DNA of 64,000 bases. Origin: Sporomusa sphaeroides DSM 2875 (GTDB lineage Bacteria; Bacillota; Negativicutes; Sporomusales; Sporomusaceae). Shown in pieces: positions 34,356 through 42,268 of this stretch (position 1 is its first letter; each line of letters starts with the position of its first letter). A program made the position numbers and the translations under genes. The notes below the pieces were generated by a model. It was not told the DNA's origin, did not search any database, and saw only the letters and a program-made list of their open reading frames with translations. Location: assembly GCF_001941975.2 (NCBI RefSeq), contig NZ_CP146991.1:3655001-3719000 (forward strand), in the 5' to 3' direction.

Positions 34356-35104
34356 AACCGGTACACCGCAAGCGGCTTCATGGAACAGCCATAACCGGCT
34401 GTCACCACTACCCGCTCAATGTTGGCTTTGGCCAGCTTGCAATACCCGGCAATTTGCGCCGCCGCGACCTGTGCAGCGATATCGCCGCCACTTAGCAGCA
34501 GCACCTTGGTTCCCCGGGCATGCTGAAAAATCCCCTGCCGGTGCACCGCCAGGCGGGCTATATCCTGCCATTCAACATTTGCGCCCGCTTGCTTGCTAAT
34601 AATGGCGGCTACCAAATCCAGGCGGTGAGCATTGTCCGCCGTTAAGGGCTGCCCCAGCGTGCTCAGATTCAACACACCGACAGTCATAGCAGTACCGGCA
34701 GGAATAACCGGTTCATGGGGCGCCGGCGCCTTGATCTTTGAGCAGCGGGCCCCGTCGGCTTCTACCAGAATATAAGCAGCAGGCACCTCGGCTGCCAGCT
34801 TGGCAAGCCACTCTGGCGGCAGCCCCAGAACCTTGCCGCCATTTTGCCTGGACAGCCACGCGATTATTTTCCCTGACTTTAGTGCCTCGACTACTTTTTC
34901 CTGGCCTGCCGCATAATCGTCTGTCACTACCGGCTGAAAATCAGCCACCTGGTTATAAAACATCTTCGTGGTTGCGGTAAGCAAAACCGGCCGGCCCTGC
35001 TGCCCGGCGCTCTTAGCCAGCGACTGCAGCAGCGAGGTCTTGCCGCCAGCACCGACACAGGCAATCATGCCCGGCAGGGTAATTCCCAGTGCATCCCAGA
35101 GCAT
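34352..35104 (-). CDS. yqeC: YqeC, putative selenium-dependent hydroxylase accessory protein
   Basis: 250 residues. The N-terminus has a P-loop-like ACVGAGGKTSLLQSLAKSAG, followed by TATTKMF near 43, VEADGARCSKIKAPAPHEPV near 113 and the C-terminal GYCKLAKANIERVVV. This is the YqeC family, known from genome comparisons to occur with SelD and YqeB in organisms with selenium-dependent molybdenum hydroxylases. Its exact reaction is not settled. It lies four bases after the small XdhC-domain gene and overlaps mocA. Confidence 0.88.
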   Translation of the reverse strand: MLWDALGITLPGMIACVGAGGKTSLLQSLAKSAGQQGRPVLLTATTKMFYNQVADFQPVVTDDYAAGQEKVVEALKSGKIIAWLSRQNGGKVLGLPPEWLAKLAAEVPAAYILVEADGARCSKIKAPAPHEPVIPAGTAMTVGVLNLSTLGQPLTADNAHRLDLVAAIISKQAGANVEWQDIARLAVHRQGIFQHARGTKVLLLSGGDIAAQVAAAQIAGYCKLAKANIERVVVTAGYGCSMKPLAVYRL

Positions 35105-35107
35105 AGC

Positions 35108-35419
35108 TCACACCACCTGAATAAATACTTCCATAATCCCGCCGCAGGCCATACCTTCGTCCGCGGCTGTATCGCCGGTCATCGACACATTATAGATGGA
35201 TGACCGGTTGTCATCAAGCGCGGTTAGCGCCTGCAGTTTTGCCTCCGCTTCGGCGCAACCGCCGCCGATGGTACCAAATACGCGGCCATCAGGATAGACC
35301 AGCATTCTGGCACCGGCCTTGCGCGGCGTGGAGCCGCGGGTGGCAATAATAGTAACAAGTGCTGCTTTCCAGCCTGCCTGCTTTGCCTCACAAATAGCCT
35401 GAACCATAGTATCATCCAT
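35108..35419 (-). CDS. XdhC/CoxI N-terminal-type domain, separate gene
   Basis: 103 residues from ATG 35419 (six bases after GGAGGT). ATRGSTPRKAGARMLVYPDG and GTIGGGCAEAEA, then ADEGMACGGIMEVFI, make up the XdhC_CoxI domain that normally forms the N-terminus of XdhC. Here it stands alone and is encoded after the Rossmann part, overlapping it by eight bases. XdhC proteins bind the molybdenum cofactor and insert it, often after sulfuration, into xanthine dehydrogenases. MACGG carries the conserved Cys. Confidence 0.85.
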   Translation of the reverse strand: MDDTMVQAICEAKQAGWKAALVTIIATRGSTPRKAGARMLVYPDGRVFGTIGGGCAEAEAKLQALTALDDNRSSIYNVSMTGDTAADEGMACGGIMEVFIQVV

Positions 35420-36197
35420 ATTTGTACCTCCACCTGTCACTCAGCGGACGGCAATTGGCGTTTCTGTCAACAGCTACCATTTCCGCAACAATACTAAGGG
35501 CAATCTCCTCCGGCGTTTCGGCACCGATATCCAGCCCGATAGGCGCCCGCAGCCGGTCTACCGCTTCACGGTCAAAACCTTCTTCCAGGAGAGTCTTCAT
35601 CGCCCCCCGCACCCGCCCCTGGCTGCCAATCATGCCAATATAGGATGCAGGCTGGGTAATCACCGCCCTGATACACTCCATGTCTGAGCGATGACCACGG
35701 GTAACAATAATGATGGCGCCAAAACCTGCCAGTGCCAGTTCGGTCAAAGCCCGGCCAAATGGCCGGCATACCACCTGCTCAGCCTGCGGAAAGCGGGTCC
35801 GGTTGGCAAAATCCGGACGGTCATCCACCACCGTAACGGCATAACCAACTTTGGCCAAAAACTCCGTAAGCGGCTGGCTGATATGGCCTGCCCCCAGCAC
35901 CAAAGCCGACCGCCGCCGGGAAAGTTTATCCCAGAACAAGCGGTATCGGTTTCCGGCATACGCGATTTCGAAAAGCAAGGGCTTGGTCCAGGGAGTGGCA
36001 GTGGCGGTTACCTTGTCAATAACCAGCCTGGTAAAAGCCCCATCGATAAGGCGCCCGCCGGTATAGTCCGCGGTAATGACCAGCGTGCTGCCGGCAGCAT
36101 TATGTTTGTCCGGCGGTGTGCCGACAAGGGTGATTATATCGGCAGGCTGCGCCTGCTGCGCACATTCTGCAAGTTTGAAAAGAATATCCTTATCCAT
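35412..36197 (-). CDS. xdhC: XdhC Rossmann-domain protein
   Basis: About 261 residues from ATG 36197, which has GGGGG just upstream; the longer frame to 36305 overlaps yqeB and lacks a ribosome site. The C-terminal half is the XdhC Rossmann domain: SALVLGAGHISQPLTEFLAK near 98, VVDDRPDFANRTRFP near 121, IIIVTRGHRSDMECIRAV near 160, and GLDIGAETPEEIALSIVAEM near 230. The CoxI domain is the next gene, giving an order opposite to ordinary XdhC. The fused gene at 58515 has the same inverted order in one chain. Confidence 0.88.
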   Translation of the reverse strand: MDKDILFKLAECAQQAQPADIITLVGTPPDKHNAAGSTLVITADYTGGRLIDGAFTRLVIDKVTATATPWTKPLLFEIAYAGNRYRLFWDKLSRRRSALVLGAGHISQPLTEFLAKVGYAVTVVDDRPDFANRTRFPQAEQVVCRPFGRALTELALAGFGAIIIVTRGHRSDMECIRAVITQPASYIGMIGSQGRVRGAMKTLLEEGFDREAVDRLRAPIGLDIGAETPEEIALSIVAEMVAVDRNANCRPLSDRWRYKYG

Positions 36198-36999
36198 GGT
36201 TCCCCCGCAAATGCAATAAGGCTTCCAGTACGCCGCCGCCAACGGCTCTGGCCTTATCTGAGATGGTAAAACAATGTTCCGGGCAGCAGCGCGGGTCAAC
36301 ATCACCTATTTTCATTTTTCTGGTAACAGTAAGTTGGCTTTGCAGCAAACCGCGCAAGATACCGGCAATATTAACTTTAACGGCAGTGTCGCCTACATGC
36401 CCGACAATATCACCTGCGGCTACGGTGTCGCCGATTTCACGGCAAGCCACAAACACACCGTCCGCCGGCGACCTGACCAGCCGTTCAATGGTAAAGCCGC
36501 CCACTTCACCCGGGATGCCGGTATTGGCGATGGCTGTACCGTGATAGATGACCCGGCCCAAATCATGGCCCCGCATGGTTTCCACTACGGCATGAACATC
36601 CTCGCCGGCGGTAAAGCCCGGTCCGGCGCCAATCACTACCGGTGCATCGGTGATGCGGGTGCCTGTGTTGCGTTTTGCCAAAATGGCGTCAACAATTGCC
36701 ACCGGCTTCAGGGTAGCAATTACCTGTTGTACTTCTTGCGGCTCTGAAGCCAACAGCACCGGAATCCGGCCGGCAGCTAACTTTTCCGGCACTGCAGCAA
36801 GCGTGGCTAATTCGGCTGTCACTGCTTCCACCGTCACCGGTGCATTTTGTATTACGGCCTGAGCAAAGGAAACCGTCCGCCGCACGGCGGTAGGGTTAGC
36901 TATTTCCAAAATTACTACAGCAAAGTGACTCGTGTGCAGACGATGGGCAATGCCTGTGGCAATATCGCCGCCACCTTTGACTATGACTATCTTGTCCAT
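36190..36999 (-). CDS. yqeB: YqeB, selenium-dependent molybdenum hydroxylase system protein
   Basis: 269 residues. IVIVKGGGDIATGIAHRLH at the N-terminus and VVIGAGPGFTAGEDVHAVVE near 121, DLGRVIYHGTAIANTG near 148, GDTVAAGDIVGHVG near 190 (a biotinyl-like hairpin) are the EF2563/YqeB pattern. YqeB is a marker for selenium-dependent molybdenum hydroxylases; with YqeC it is thought to help mature the labile selenium-containing centre (established association, mechanism unclear). It overlaps the downstream xdhC gene. Confidence 0.9.
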   Translation of the reverse strand: MDKIVIVKGGGDIATGIAHRLHTSHFAVVILEIANPTAVRRTVSFAQAVIQNAPVTVEAVTAELATLAAVPEKLAAGRIPVLLASEPQEVQQVIATLKPVAIVDAILAKRNTGTRITDAPVVIGAGPGFTAGEDVHAVVETMRGHDLGRVIYHGTAIANTGIPGEVGGFTIERLVRSPADGVFVACREIGDTVAAGDIVGHVGDTAVKVNIAGILRGLLQSQLTVTRKMKIGDVDPRCCPEHCFTISDKARAVGGGVLEALLHLRGNHG

Positions 37000-37025
37000 T
37001 ATTACTACTACCCTTCTAAAGGATT

Positions 37026-37059
37026 AAAGACGGCAACCGGCATTTCGGTTGTCGCCTTT
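37026..37059. terminator. Hairpin between permease and yqeB
   Basis: A 14-bp stem with two wobble mismatches (left arm 37026-37039, right arm 37046-37059) lies between the permease stop and the yqeB start. The plus strand has TTTTTC downstream; on the coding (minus) strand the T-run is weak, so it may only attenuate. Confidence 0.45.
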
Positions 37060-37072
37060 AGTTTTTCTCTAG

Positions 37073-38413
37073 TTAGCCAATATATTCCTGCTTGCCAATG
37101 GCCGCTTCAGCCGGTTTATTGGTGCCGTTAAGGACAGCATTCAGAATAATGGCCGCCACACTGCCGGCCGTGATGCCGCTGTGGAGGATTACCTGCGCCC
37201 AACTGGGGAATTGGTGATAGAAATTGGGGACAGCCAGGGTAATCATGCCAACTCCCATACTTATGGCAATTACCATAATATTATGAGTACCGTCAAATTG
37301 AACCTTGGACAAGGTTTTAATCCCACTGGCAGCCACCATGCCGAACATGGCAATACCGGCGCCACCCAATACCGGATTGGGGATGGCGGCAACTACAGCG
37401 GCGAATTTAGGGAACAAGCCCAGGATAACTAAAATGGCACCGGCGGCAGCCACTACAAAGCGGCTTTTTACTCTGGTCAAACCGACCAGGCCCACGTTTT
37501 GGGCAAACGCCGTATAGGGGAAGCTATTCAAAATACCGCCCAGGATGGTTGAAAAACCGTCAGCCCTGAGCCCGCGGGTCAAATCTTCCTGCGTAACAGG
37601 CTTGTCAATAATTTCACCGACGGCAATACAGTCACCGGTGGTTTCAGTCATAACGACCAGCATAACCAGGATCATAGCGACAATGGAAGCCAAGTCAAAG
37701 GTCGGCAGGCCAAAGGCAAACGGGGTGGTAATTCCCAGCCAATTGGCTGTGGCAACCTGCGAGAAGTTGACCATGCCAAACAAAGATGCGATCACTGTAC
37801 CGCAGAGAAGTCCCAGAAGAACAGCAATATTACTTAAAAATCCTGTAAAGTATCGGTAGAAGAATAATACCAGCAGCAAGGTAACAAGTGCCAGACAGAT
37901 ATATGAAAAAGAAGCAAAATCTTTAGCTGCCGGGTTACCGCCAGCCGCCCAGCGTACTGCCACCGGCATTAGGGTAACGCCGATAATTGTAATAATCGTA
38001 CCTGTCACTACCGGCGGGAAGAAACGGATCAGACGGCTAAAATACGGACTCATCAAATAGGTCACAATACCGGCAACAATAACAGAACCATAAATACCAG
38101 TTAAACCATGAGTCTGACCAATGATGATCATCGGGGTTACCGCAGCAAAGGTCACTCCTTGGATAATGGGAATACGAATCCCCATATTCCAAAAACCCAG
38201 GGTCTGAATCAAAGTAGCAATACCACAGGTGAACAAATCCGCGTTAATGAGATAAATCAGCTGTTCCTGGCTCAACCCCAGCGCATTGGCGATAATCAGC
38301 GGCACAGCCACCGCACCGGCATACATAGCCAAAACATGCTGCAACCCATAGGTAAACAAATGTCCCAAGGGCAGCATCTCGTCGACAGGGTGTTTTAGTT
38401 GATTGTCTTGCAC
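37073..38413 (-). CDS. NCS2-family xanthine/uracil permease
   Basis: 446 residues, about 12-14 membrane segments. Family blocks: GLQHVLAMYAGAVAVPLIIA near 20, a QTLGFWNMGIRIPIIQGVTF stretch near 68, TGDCIAVGEI near 258, and GILNSFPYTAFAQNVGLVGL near 290, the substrate-site signature. It should import xanthine, uric acid or uracil with protons or Na+. The start is GTG 38413, five bases after GGAGGAG. It sits inside the purine hydroxylase cluster, which favours xanthine/urate. Confidence 0.92.
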   Translation of the reverse strand: MQDNQLKHPVDEMLPLGHLFTYGLQHVLAMYAGAVAVPLIIANALGLSQEQLIYLINADLFTCGIATLIQTLGFWNMGIRIPIIQGVTFAAVTPMIIIGQTHGLTGIYGSVIVAGIVTYLMSPYFSRLIRFFPPVVTGTIITIIGVTLMPVAVRWAAGGNPAAKDFASFSYICLALVTLLLVLFFYRYFTGFLSNIAVLLGLLCGTVIASLFGMVNFSQVATANWLGITTPFAFGLPTFDLASIVAMILVMLVVMTETTGDCIAVGEIIDKPVTQEDLTRGLRADGFSTILGGILNSFPYTAFAQNVGLVGLTRVKSRFVVAAAGAILVILGLFPKFAAVVAAIPNPVLGGAGIAMFGMVAASGIKTLSKVQFDGTHNIMVIAISMGVGMITLAVPNFYHQFPSWAQVILHSGITAGSVAAIILNAVLNGTNKPAEAAIGKQEYIG

Positions 38414-38519
38414 AAATTCTCCTCCTTATACTTTCCGCTTTTGTCAGCATCCCTAACTATCGTACTAACTATTTTTGCCATCAGGTGGTGTGCCGGCAAA
38501 AGCGGCAGGCAACTACAGC

Positions 38520-38549
38520 AGGCAGATGTTTTCTGACAACACCCTGCCT
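38520..38549. promoter_or_regulatory. Hairpin upstream of the permease
   Basis: AGGCAG and CTGCCT close a hairpin in the 154-bp gap between the Mo-subunit gene and the permease. It may attenuate or process the operon transcript. No purine riboswitch motif was found here. Confidence 0.3.
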
Positions 38550-38567
38550 ACTGCAAAAGCGTACGCG

Positions 38568-40853
38568 TTATTTTGTCTGACTTTTCATTCCCATAAATAC
38601 TCTTTCCGGGGTTATCGGCAGCCGGGTAACTTTGGCGCCTACCGCATTATATACCGCATGGGCAATGGCCGGCGGCGGCGTGTTGATAACCACTTCACCG
38701 ATGGATTTGGCACCAAACGGGCCGGTGGGCTCATAGCTGGCTTCAAAGGCTACCGTAATTTTGCCGACATCTTTGCGGCAGGGAATCTTATACTGCATAA
38801 AGTTATTGGTCTGCAGCTTGCCGCGGCGGCTGTAGCGAACATCTTCATACAGCGCCATACCAATACCCTGAGCAATACCGCCTTCTACCTGAATCCTTGC
38901 CAGATTGGCGTTAAGCACGGTGCCACAGTCCACCACCGCCACATAGTCAAGCAGTTCAACCACACCGGTTGCGGGGTCAACTTCGACCTCGACAAAGCCG
39001 GCAATAAACGGCGGCGGCGATATAGGCGAACCACAGGTGGCATTGCCCACCAGCTGCCGCTTGCCAGCACCTAACACCTGGAGTTCTGCCAGTTTTGCCA
39101 GCGTCATCGACTGACTGCCGTCAGTTGTTCGCAGCACCTGACCGTCAAAGTCGATTTCCGCCGGGGTCACGGTAAGCAGCTTAGCCGCCTGCTCAATGAT
39201 CTGCTGCTTTAAATCCTCGGCGGCTTGCAAGGCAGCCATGCCGGTGACATAGGCAGTGCTGGAGGCATATGAGCCGGGATCATAGGGGGAAACATCGGTG
39301 TCAGCGGCATGCACAACAATGTTGTCAGGTGAAGTTTGCAGGACTTCGGCGGCAATTTGCGCCAATACCGTATCACTGCCTGTCCCCATATCGGTTGAGC
39401 CTGTCAACAGGGTATATTCACCGGCATCGGAAAGACGTATTTCAATAGAGGCTGTGTCAATACCGGCAATACCGGAACCCTGCATGGTTACCGCCATACC
39501 GACAGACCGGACTTTACCGTCAGGCAATTCCCGGCGGGGGTACTTTTCGTTCCAGCCAATCAATTCCTTCCCTTTGGCAATACAGCGGTCAAGCGCTGAA
39601 CTGTTAAGCACTTTTCCCTGATAAATAAGGCAGGTCTCGCCTTCTTTAATCAAGTTTTTCAGCCTAAGCTCAGCCGGGTCCAGGGAAAGCCGGGCAGCCA
39701 GCTGGTTGACAGCCGATTCCAGGGCAAACGTGCCTTGCGTGGCGCCATAGCCTCTGAGCGCTCCTGCCGGCATTTTGTTGGTGTATACGGCATGTCCGTG
39801 ATACCGGACAGCCCGGGTTTTATTGTACAGCGGCAGCGTCTTCTCGCCACATACCGAAAAAGTGGTGGACGAATGTTCGCCATAAGCGCCGGTATCTGAC
39901 AGGTTTTCAATATCAAGCGCCCGGATAAAACCGTCCTTGTCAGCGCCTAATCTGACGGTAAGCTTCATAGCATGACGGCTGGAGGTAGCGCTGAAGGTTT
40001 CCGTACGGCTGTAAATGTACATCGCCGGTTTGCCGGTGGTGAGCGAGACCAGGGCGGCAAACACATCACCGGAACCGGTCTGCTTGCCACCGAAACCGCC
40101 GCCGATCCGCGGCTTGATCACCCGCACTTTGCTGGCCGGCAATTCCAGTGCTCTGGCTACATGCCGCCTGATGTGGAAAGGCACCTGGGTGGAACTGACA
40201 ATCACCAGTCTGCCGGCATGGTCAAGATATGTGAAGGAACGGAAGGTTTCCATCATGGCATGGGCCTGCGCCTGGGTATAATAGGTTTCTTCAATAACAA
40301 TGTCACACTTTTTGAGTTCCTCATCAACATCGCCGACGGCGACAGTGTGCGAGGAACAAATGTTGCGCTCCTTGTCCATACCGATCGGGAAGTTGCAAAA
40401 GAGGTCAGACTCAGGGTGAACGACCGAAGTATGGTCAATGGCTTGTTCAAAATCAAGCACCGGTTCAAAAATCTCATAGCTGACCTTGATCAGTTTCATG
40501 GCGGCGTTGGCAGCTTTTTCATCCACAGCGGCAATAATGGCCACTTCATCACCGACATAACGCACAAGGGGATCAAGGATCAGCCGGTCATAGGGTGAAG
40601 GTTCAGGGTAGGACTGGCCTGCCAGCGTAAACCGTACCTGCGGCACATCTTTATAGGTAAGAATGCATTCTACCCCTGCAACCAGTTTGGCTTTGCTGGT
40701 GTCAATGGCTGTAATCCGGGCAAACGCATGAGGGCTTCTCAGGATTTTTACCACCAATGCGTTGGCCGGCGCTAAATCTTCCGTATATACCGGTTTGCCG
40801 GTGCTGATGGCAATGGCGTCTGTTTTGGCTAAGCCTTTACCTACATATTTCAT
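38568..40853 (-). CDS. Xanthine dehydrogenase-type molybdopterin-binding subunit
   Basis: About 761 residues. Ald_Xan_dh_C domain at the N-terminus (KPVYTEDL, LRSPHAFARI), then the large Mo-binding domain: QAQAHAMMETF near 217, PRIGGGFGGKQTG near 270, GALRGYGATQGTFALES near 382, GTGSDTVLAQIAAEVL near 500, and FGAKSIGEVVINTPPP near 715, where the final Glu is the catalytic base. It hydroxylates a purine or other N-heterocycle with water, passing electrons to the 2Fe-2S and FAD subunits. The start is ATG 40853, overlapping the 2Fe-2S stop (ATGA). With YqeB/YqeC in the operon, a selenium-dependent form is likely (inference). Confidence 0.92.
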   Translation of the reverse strand: MKYVGKGLAKTDAIAISTGKPVYTEDLAPANALVVKILRSPHAFARITAIDTSKAKLVAGVECILTYKDVPQVRFTLAGQSYPEPSPYDRLILDPLVRYVGDEVAIIAAVDEKAANAAMKLIKVSYEIFEPVLDFEQAIDHTSVVHPESDLFCNFPIGMDKERNICSSHTVAVGDVDEELKKCDIVIEETYYTQAQAHAMMETFRSFTYLDHAGRLVIVSSTQVPFHIRRHVARALELPASKVRVIKPRIGGGFGGKQTGSGDVFAALVSLTTGKPAMYIYSRTETFSATSSRHAMKLTVRLGADKDGFIRALDIENLSDTGAYGEHSSTTFSVCGEKTLPLYNKTRAVRYHGHAVYTNKMPAGALRGYGATQGTFALESAVNQLAARLSLDPAELRLKNLIKEGETCLIYQGKVLNSSALDRCIAKGKELIGWNEKYPRRELPDGKVRSVGMAVTMQGSGIAGIDTASIEIRLSDAGEYTLLTGSTDMGTGSDTVLAQIAAEVLQTSPDNIVVHAADTDVSPYDPGSYASSTAYVTGMAALQAAEDLKQQIIEQAAKLLTVTPAEIDFDGQVLRTTDGSQSMTLAKLAELQVLGAGKRQLVGNATCGSPISPPPFIAGFVEVEVDPATGVVELLDYVAVVDCGTVLNANLARIQVEGGIAQGIGMALYEDVRYSRRGKLQTNNFMQYKIPCRKDVGKITVAFEASYEPTGPFGAKSIGEVVINTPPPAIAHAVYNAVGAKVTRLPITPERVFMGMKSQTK

Positions 40854-41305
40854 GACGGTGTTACCCCCAGATATTTCTTGACAGCCCGAAGCTGCCCTTG
40901 ATAGCCGGTACAGCGGCACAGGTTGCCTGTCAGGTAATGAACAATCTGCGCCTCGGTGGGATTAACCAGTTCCCGCTTCATGGCAAGCACGGTGAGAATA
41001 AAGCCCGGGCTGCAATAACCACATTGGTCGGCACCCTCGGCAGCCATGAATTGGGCAAAGTTCTCCGCCTCGGACGGCACTCCCTCAATTGTCGTAATCT
41101 GCCTGCCATGCGCCCTGAATGATAATAGCGAGCAGGAAAGTGTCGGCTGGCCATCAAGCCAGACGGTACACAGACCGCAGCAGGTGGTATCACAGCCTCT
41201 GCGCACACTGTACAGCCCCTGTTGGCGCAGCGTATCCACCAGGAAATCGTCAGGCTGAACTTCCAAAGCTGTTCGCCGGCCATTGATGATGATTTCTATT
41301 TGCAT
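40850..41305 (-). CDS. Xanthine dehydrogenase-type 2Fe-2S subunit
   Basis: 151 residues. An N-terminal plant-type 2Fe-2S ferredoxin domain (RRGCDTTCCGLCTVWLDG near 36, closing Cys in LSCSLL) is followed by the helical 2Fe-2S domain (QCGYCSPGFIL near 94, NLCRCTGYQG near 128). All eight cluster cysteines are present; the usual GxCGxC reads TTCCGLC, with one extra Cys. It overlaps both neighbours by a few bases. Confidence 0.93.
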   Translation of the reverse strand: MQIEIIINGRRTALEVQPDDFLVDTLRQQGLYSVRRGCDTTCCGLCTVWLDGQPTLSCSLLSFRAHGRQITTIEGVPSEAENFAQFMAAEGADQCGYCSPGFILTVLAMKRELVNPTEAQIVHYLTGNLCRCTGYQGQLRAVKKYLGVTPS

Positions 41306-42093
41306 GCCGCCACCTCCGCGATTGCCCGTTTAACCAGCACCTGGCACATGGCCTGCCGGTATTCTGCCGACCCGCGCATATTGTCGCCAAAAGGCAACTC
41401 AATTGCTGCCGCCTGCGCGGCCTGTTCCATTACCGCCACAGTTAGGTTGCCACCTGGCAGCAGCTTAGCGGCCTCAAGCGCCAGTCTGGCCTTGGTGGGA
41501 CGCGCGCCGACAGCAATCTGCCACTCTGCTCCCAGCCGGGATACCGCTGCCGTAAGGACAGGATAATCGCTGGCCGAGTTACGCAGCGCCTGATAGGCTG
41601 CCCGGCGCTCTGTTTTGTGAATAATGATTTTCGTCAAAATATCTTTGGTACGGGGCCTGTCCATAAATTCTGCCAAGCCCATACGCCCGCCATCGTACAA
41701 TTCTATTTCGGTATCCAGTACCAATAATATGGTAAGCAAATCCGAAAAACCATACCGGGAAAATACCGACGCCCCGGCGGTGGCAACATTGCGGAATTGT
41801 ACCCCGATAATATTGCTGACAGCCTGAGGCACTACCCCGCCGCAATATTCCTGCAGCGCCTGGTGGGTTTCCAGCTCGCGCAAAGTAGCCATGGCCCCGA
41901 TCTCGATATGCCCGGTACAGTTATTGATATAGTCAAGTCCCAGTTTCGTTAGATCCACGCCGGTGTGGATGATTTGAGAACCCATACGAAGCCAGGCACA
42001 ACCGCCAAGTATCGTATTGCTCTTCTTTTCCCGCAATATTTTGTAAGCCTCTGGCAGCGTATCCGGTTGCACTACATTACGTAATGTAAACAA
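41296..42093 (-). CDS. Xanthine dehydrogenase-type FAD-binding subunit
   Basis: About 265 residues: an FAD_binding_5 domain (AYKILREKKSNTILGGCAWL near 20, IEIGAMATLRELETHQAL near 65, NIIGVQFRNVATAGASVFSR near 95) and a CO dehydrogenase flavoprotein C-terminal domain (VGARPTKARLALEA near 195). I take TTG 42093 as start, seven bases after AGGAGG; the ATG at 42117 is upstream of that ribosome site. It is the first gene of the cluster. A weak sigma-70 type -10 box (TATAAT) lies about 55 bases upstream, next to a TTCGAA-centred palindrome. Confidence 0.9.
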   Translation of the reverse strand: MFTLRNVVQPDTLPEAYKILREKKSNTILGGCAWLRMGSQIIHTGVDLTKLGLDYINNCTGHIEIGAMATLRELETHQALQEYCGGVVPQAVSNIIGVQFRNVATAGASVFSRYGFSDLLTILLVLDTEIELYDGGRMGLAEFMDRPRTKDILTKIIIHKTERRAAYQALRNSASDYPVLTAAVSRLGAEWQIAVGARPTKARLALEAAKLLPGGNLTVAVMEQAAQAAAIELPFGDNMRGSAEYRQAMCQVLVKRAIAEVAACK

Positions 42094-42213
42094 TTCTTTT
42101 CCTCCTACGCCGAACATTCGGTTTGTTTTTAATAATATAGTTCGAATTATATCATATCACAGTCATTATGAAAACCCACATTTCCCCCTAAAAATCCACA
42201 TTTCGACAATAAG

Positions 42214-42258
42214 AGGACAGGCTGCTTATCGCTTGTCCGTGAAAGCAGCCTGCCCCTT
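42214..42258 (-). terminator. Terminator of the ABC-F gene
   Basis: GGACAGGCTGCTT and AAGCAGCCTGCCC pair with one mismatch around a 16-base loop, eleven bases after the ABC-F stop. The minus strand continues CTCTTATTG. Confidence 0.6.
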
Positions 42259-42268
42259 TATGTCTGGC

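Noticed and set aside
38414-38567. Purine riboswitch before the permease
   Set aside because: The conserved purine aptamer blocks are absent; only a simple hairpin is present.
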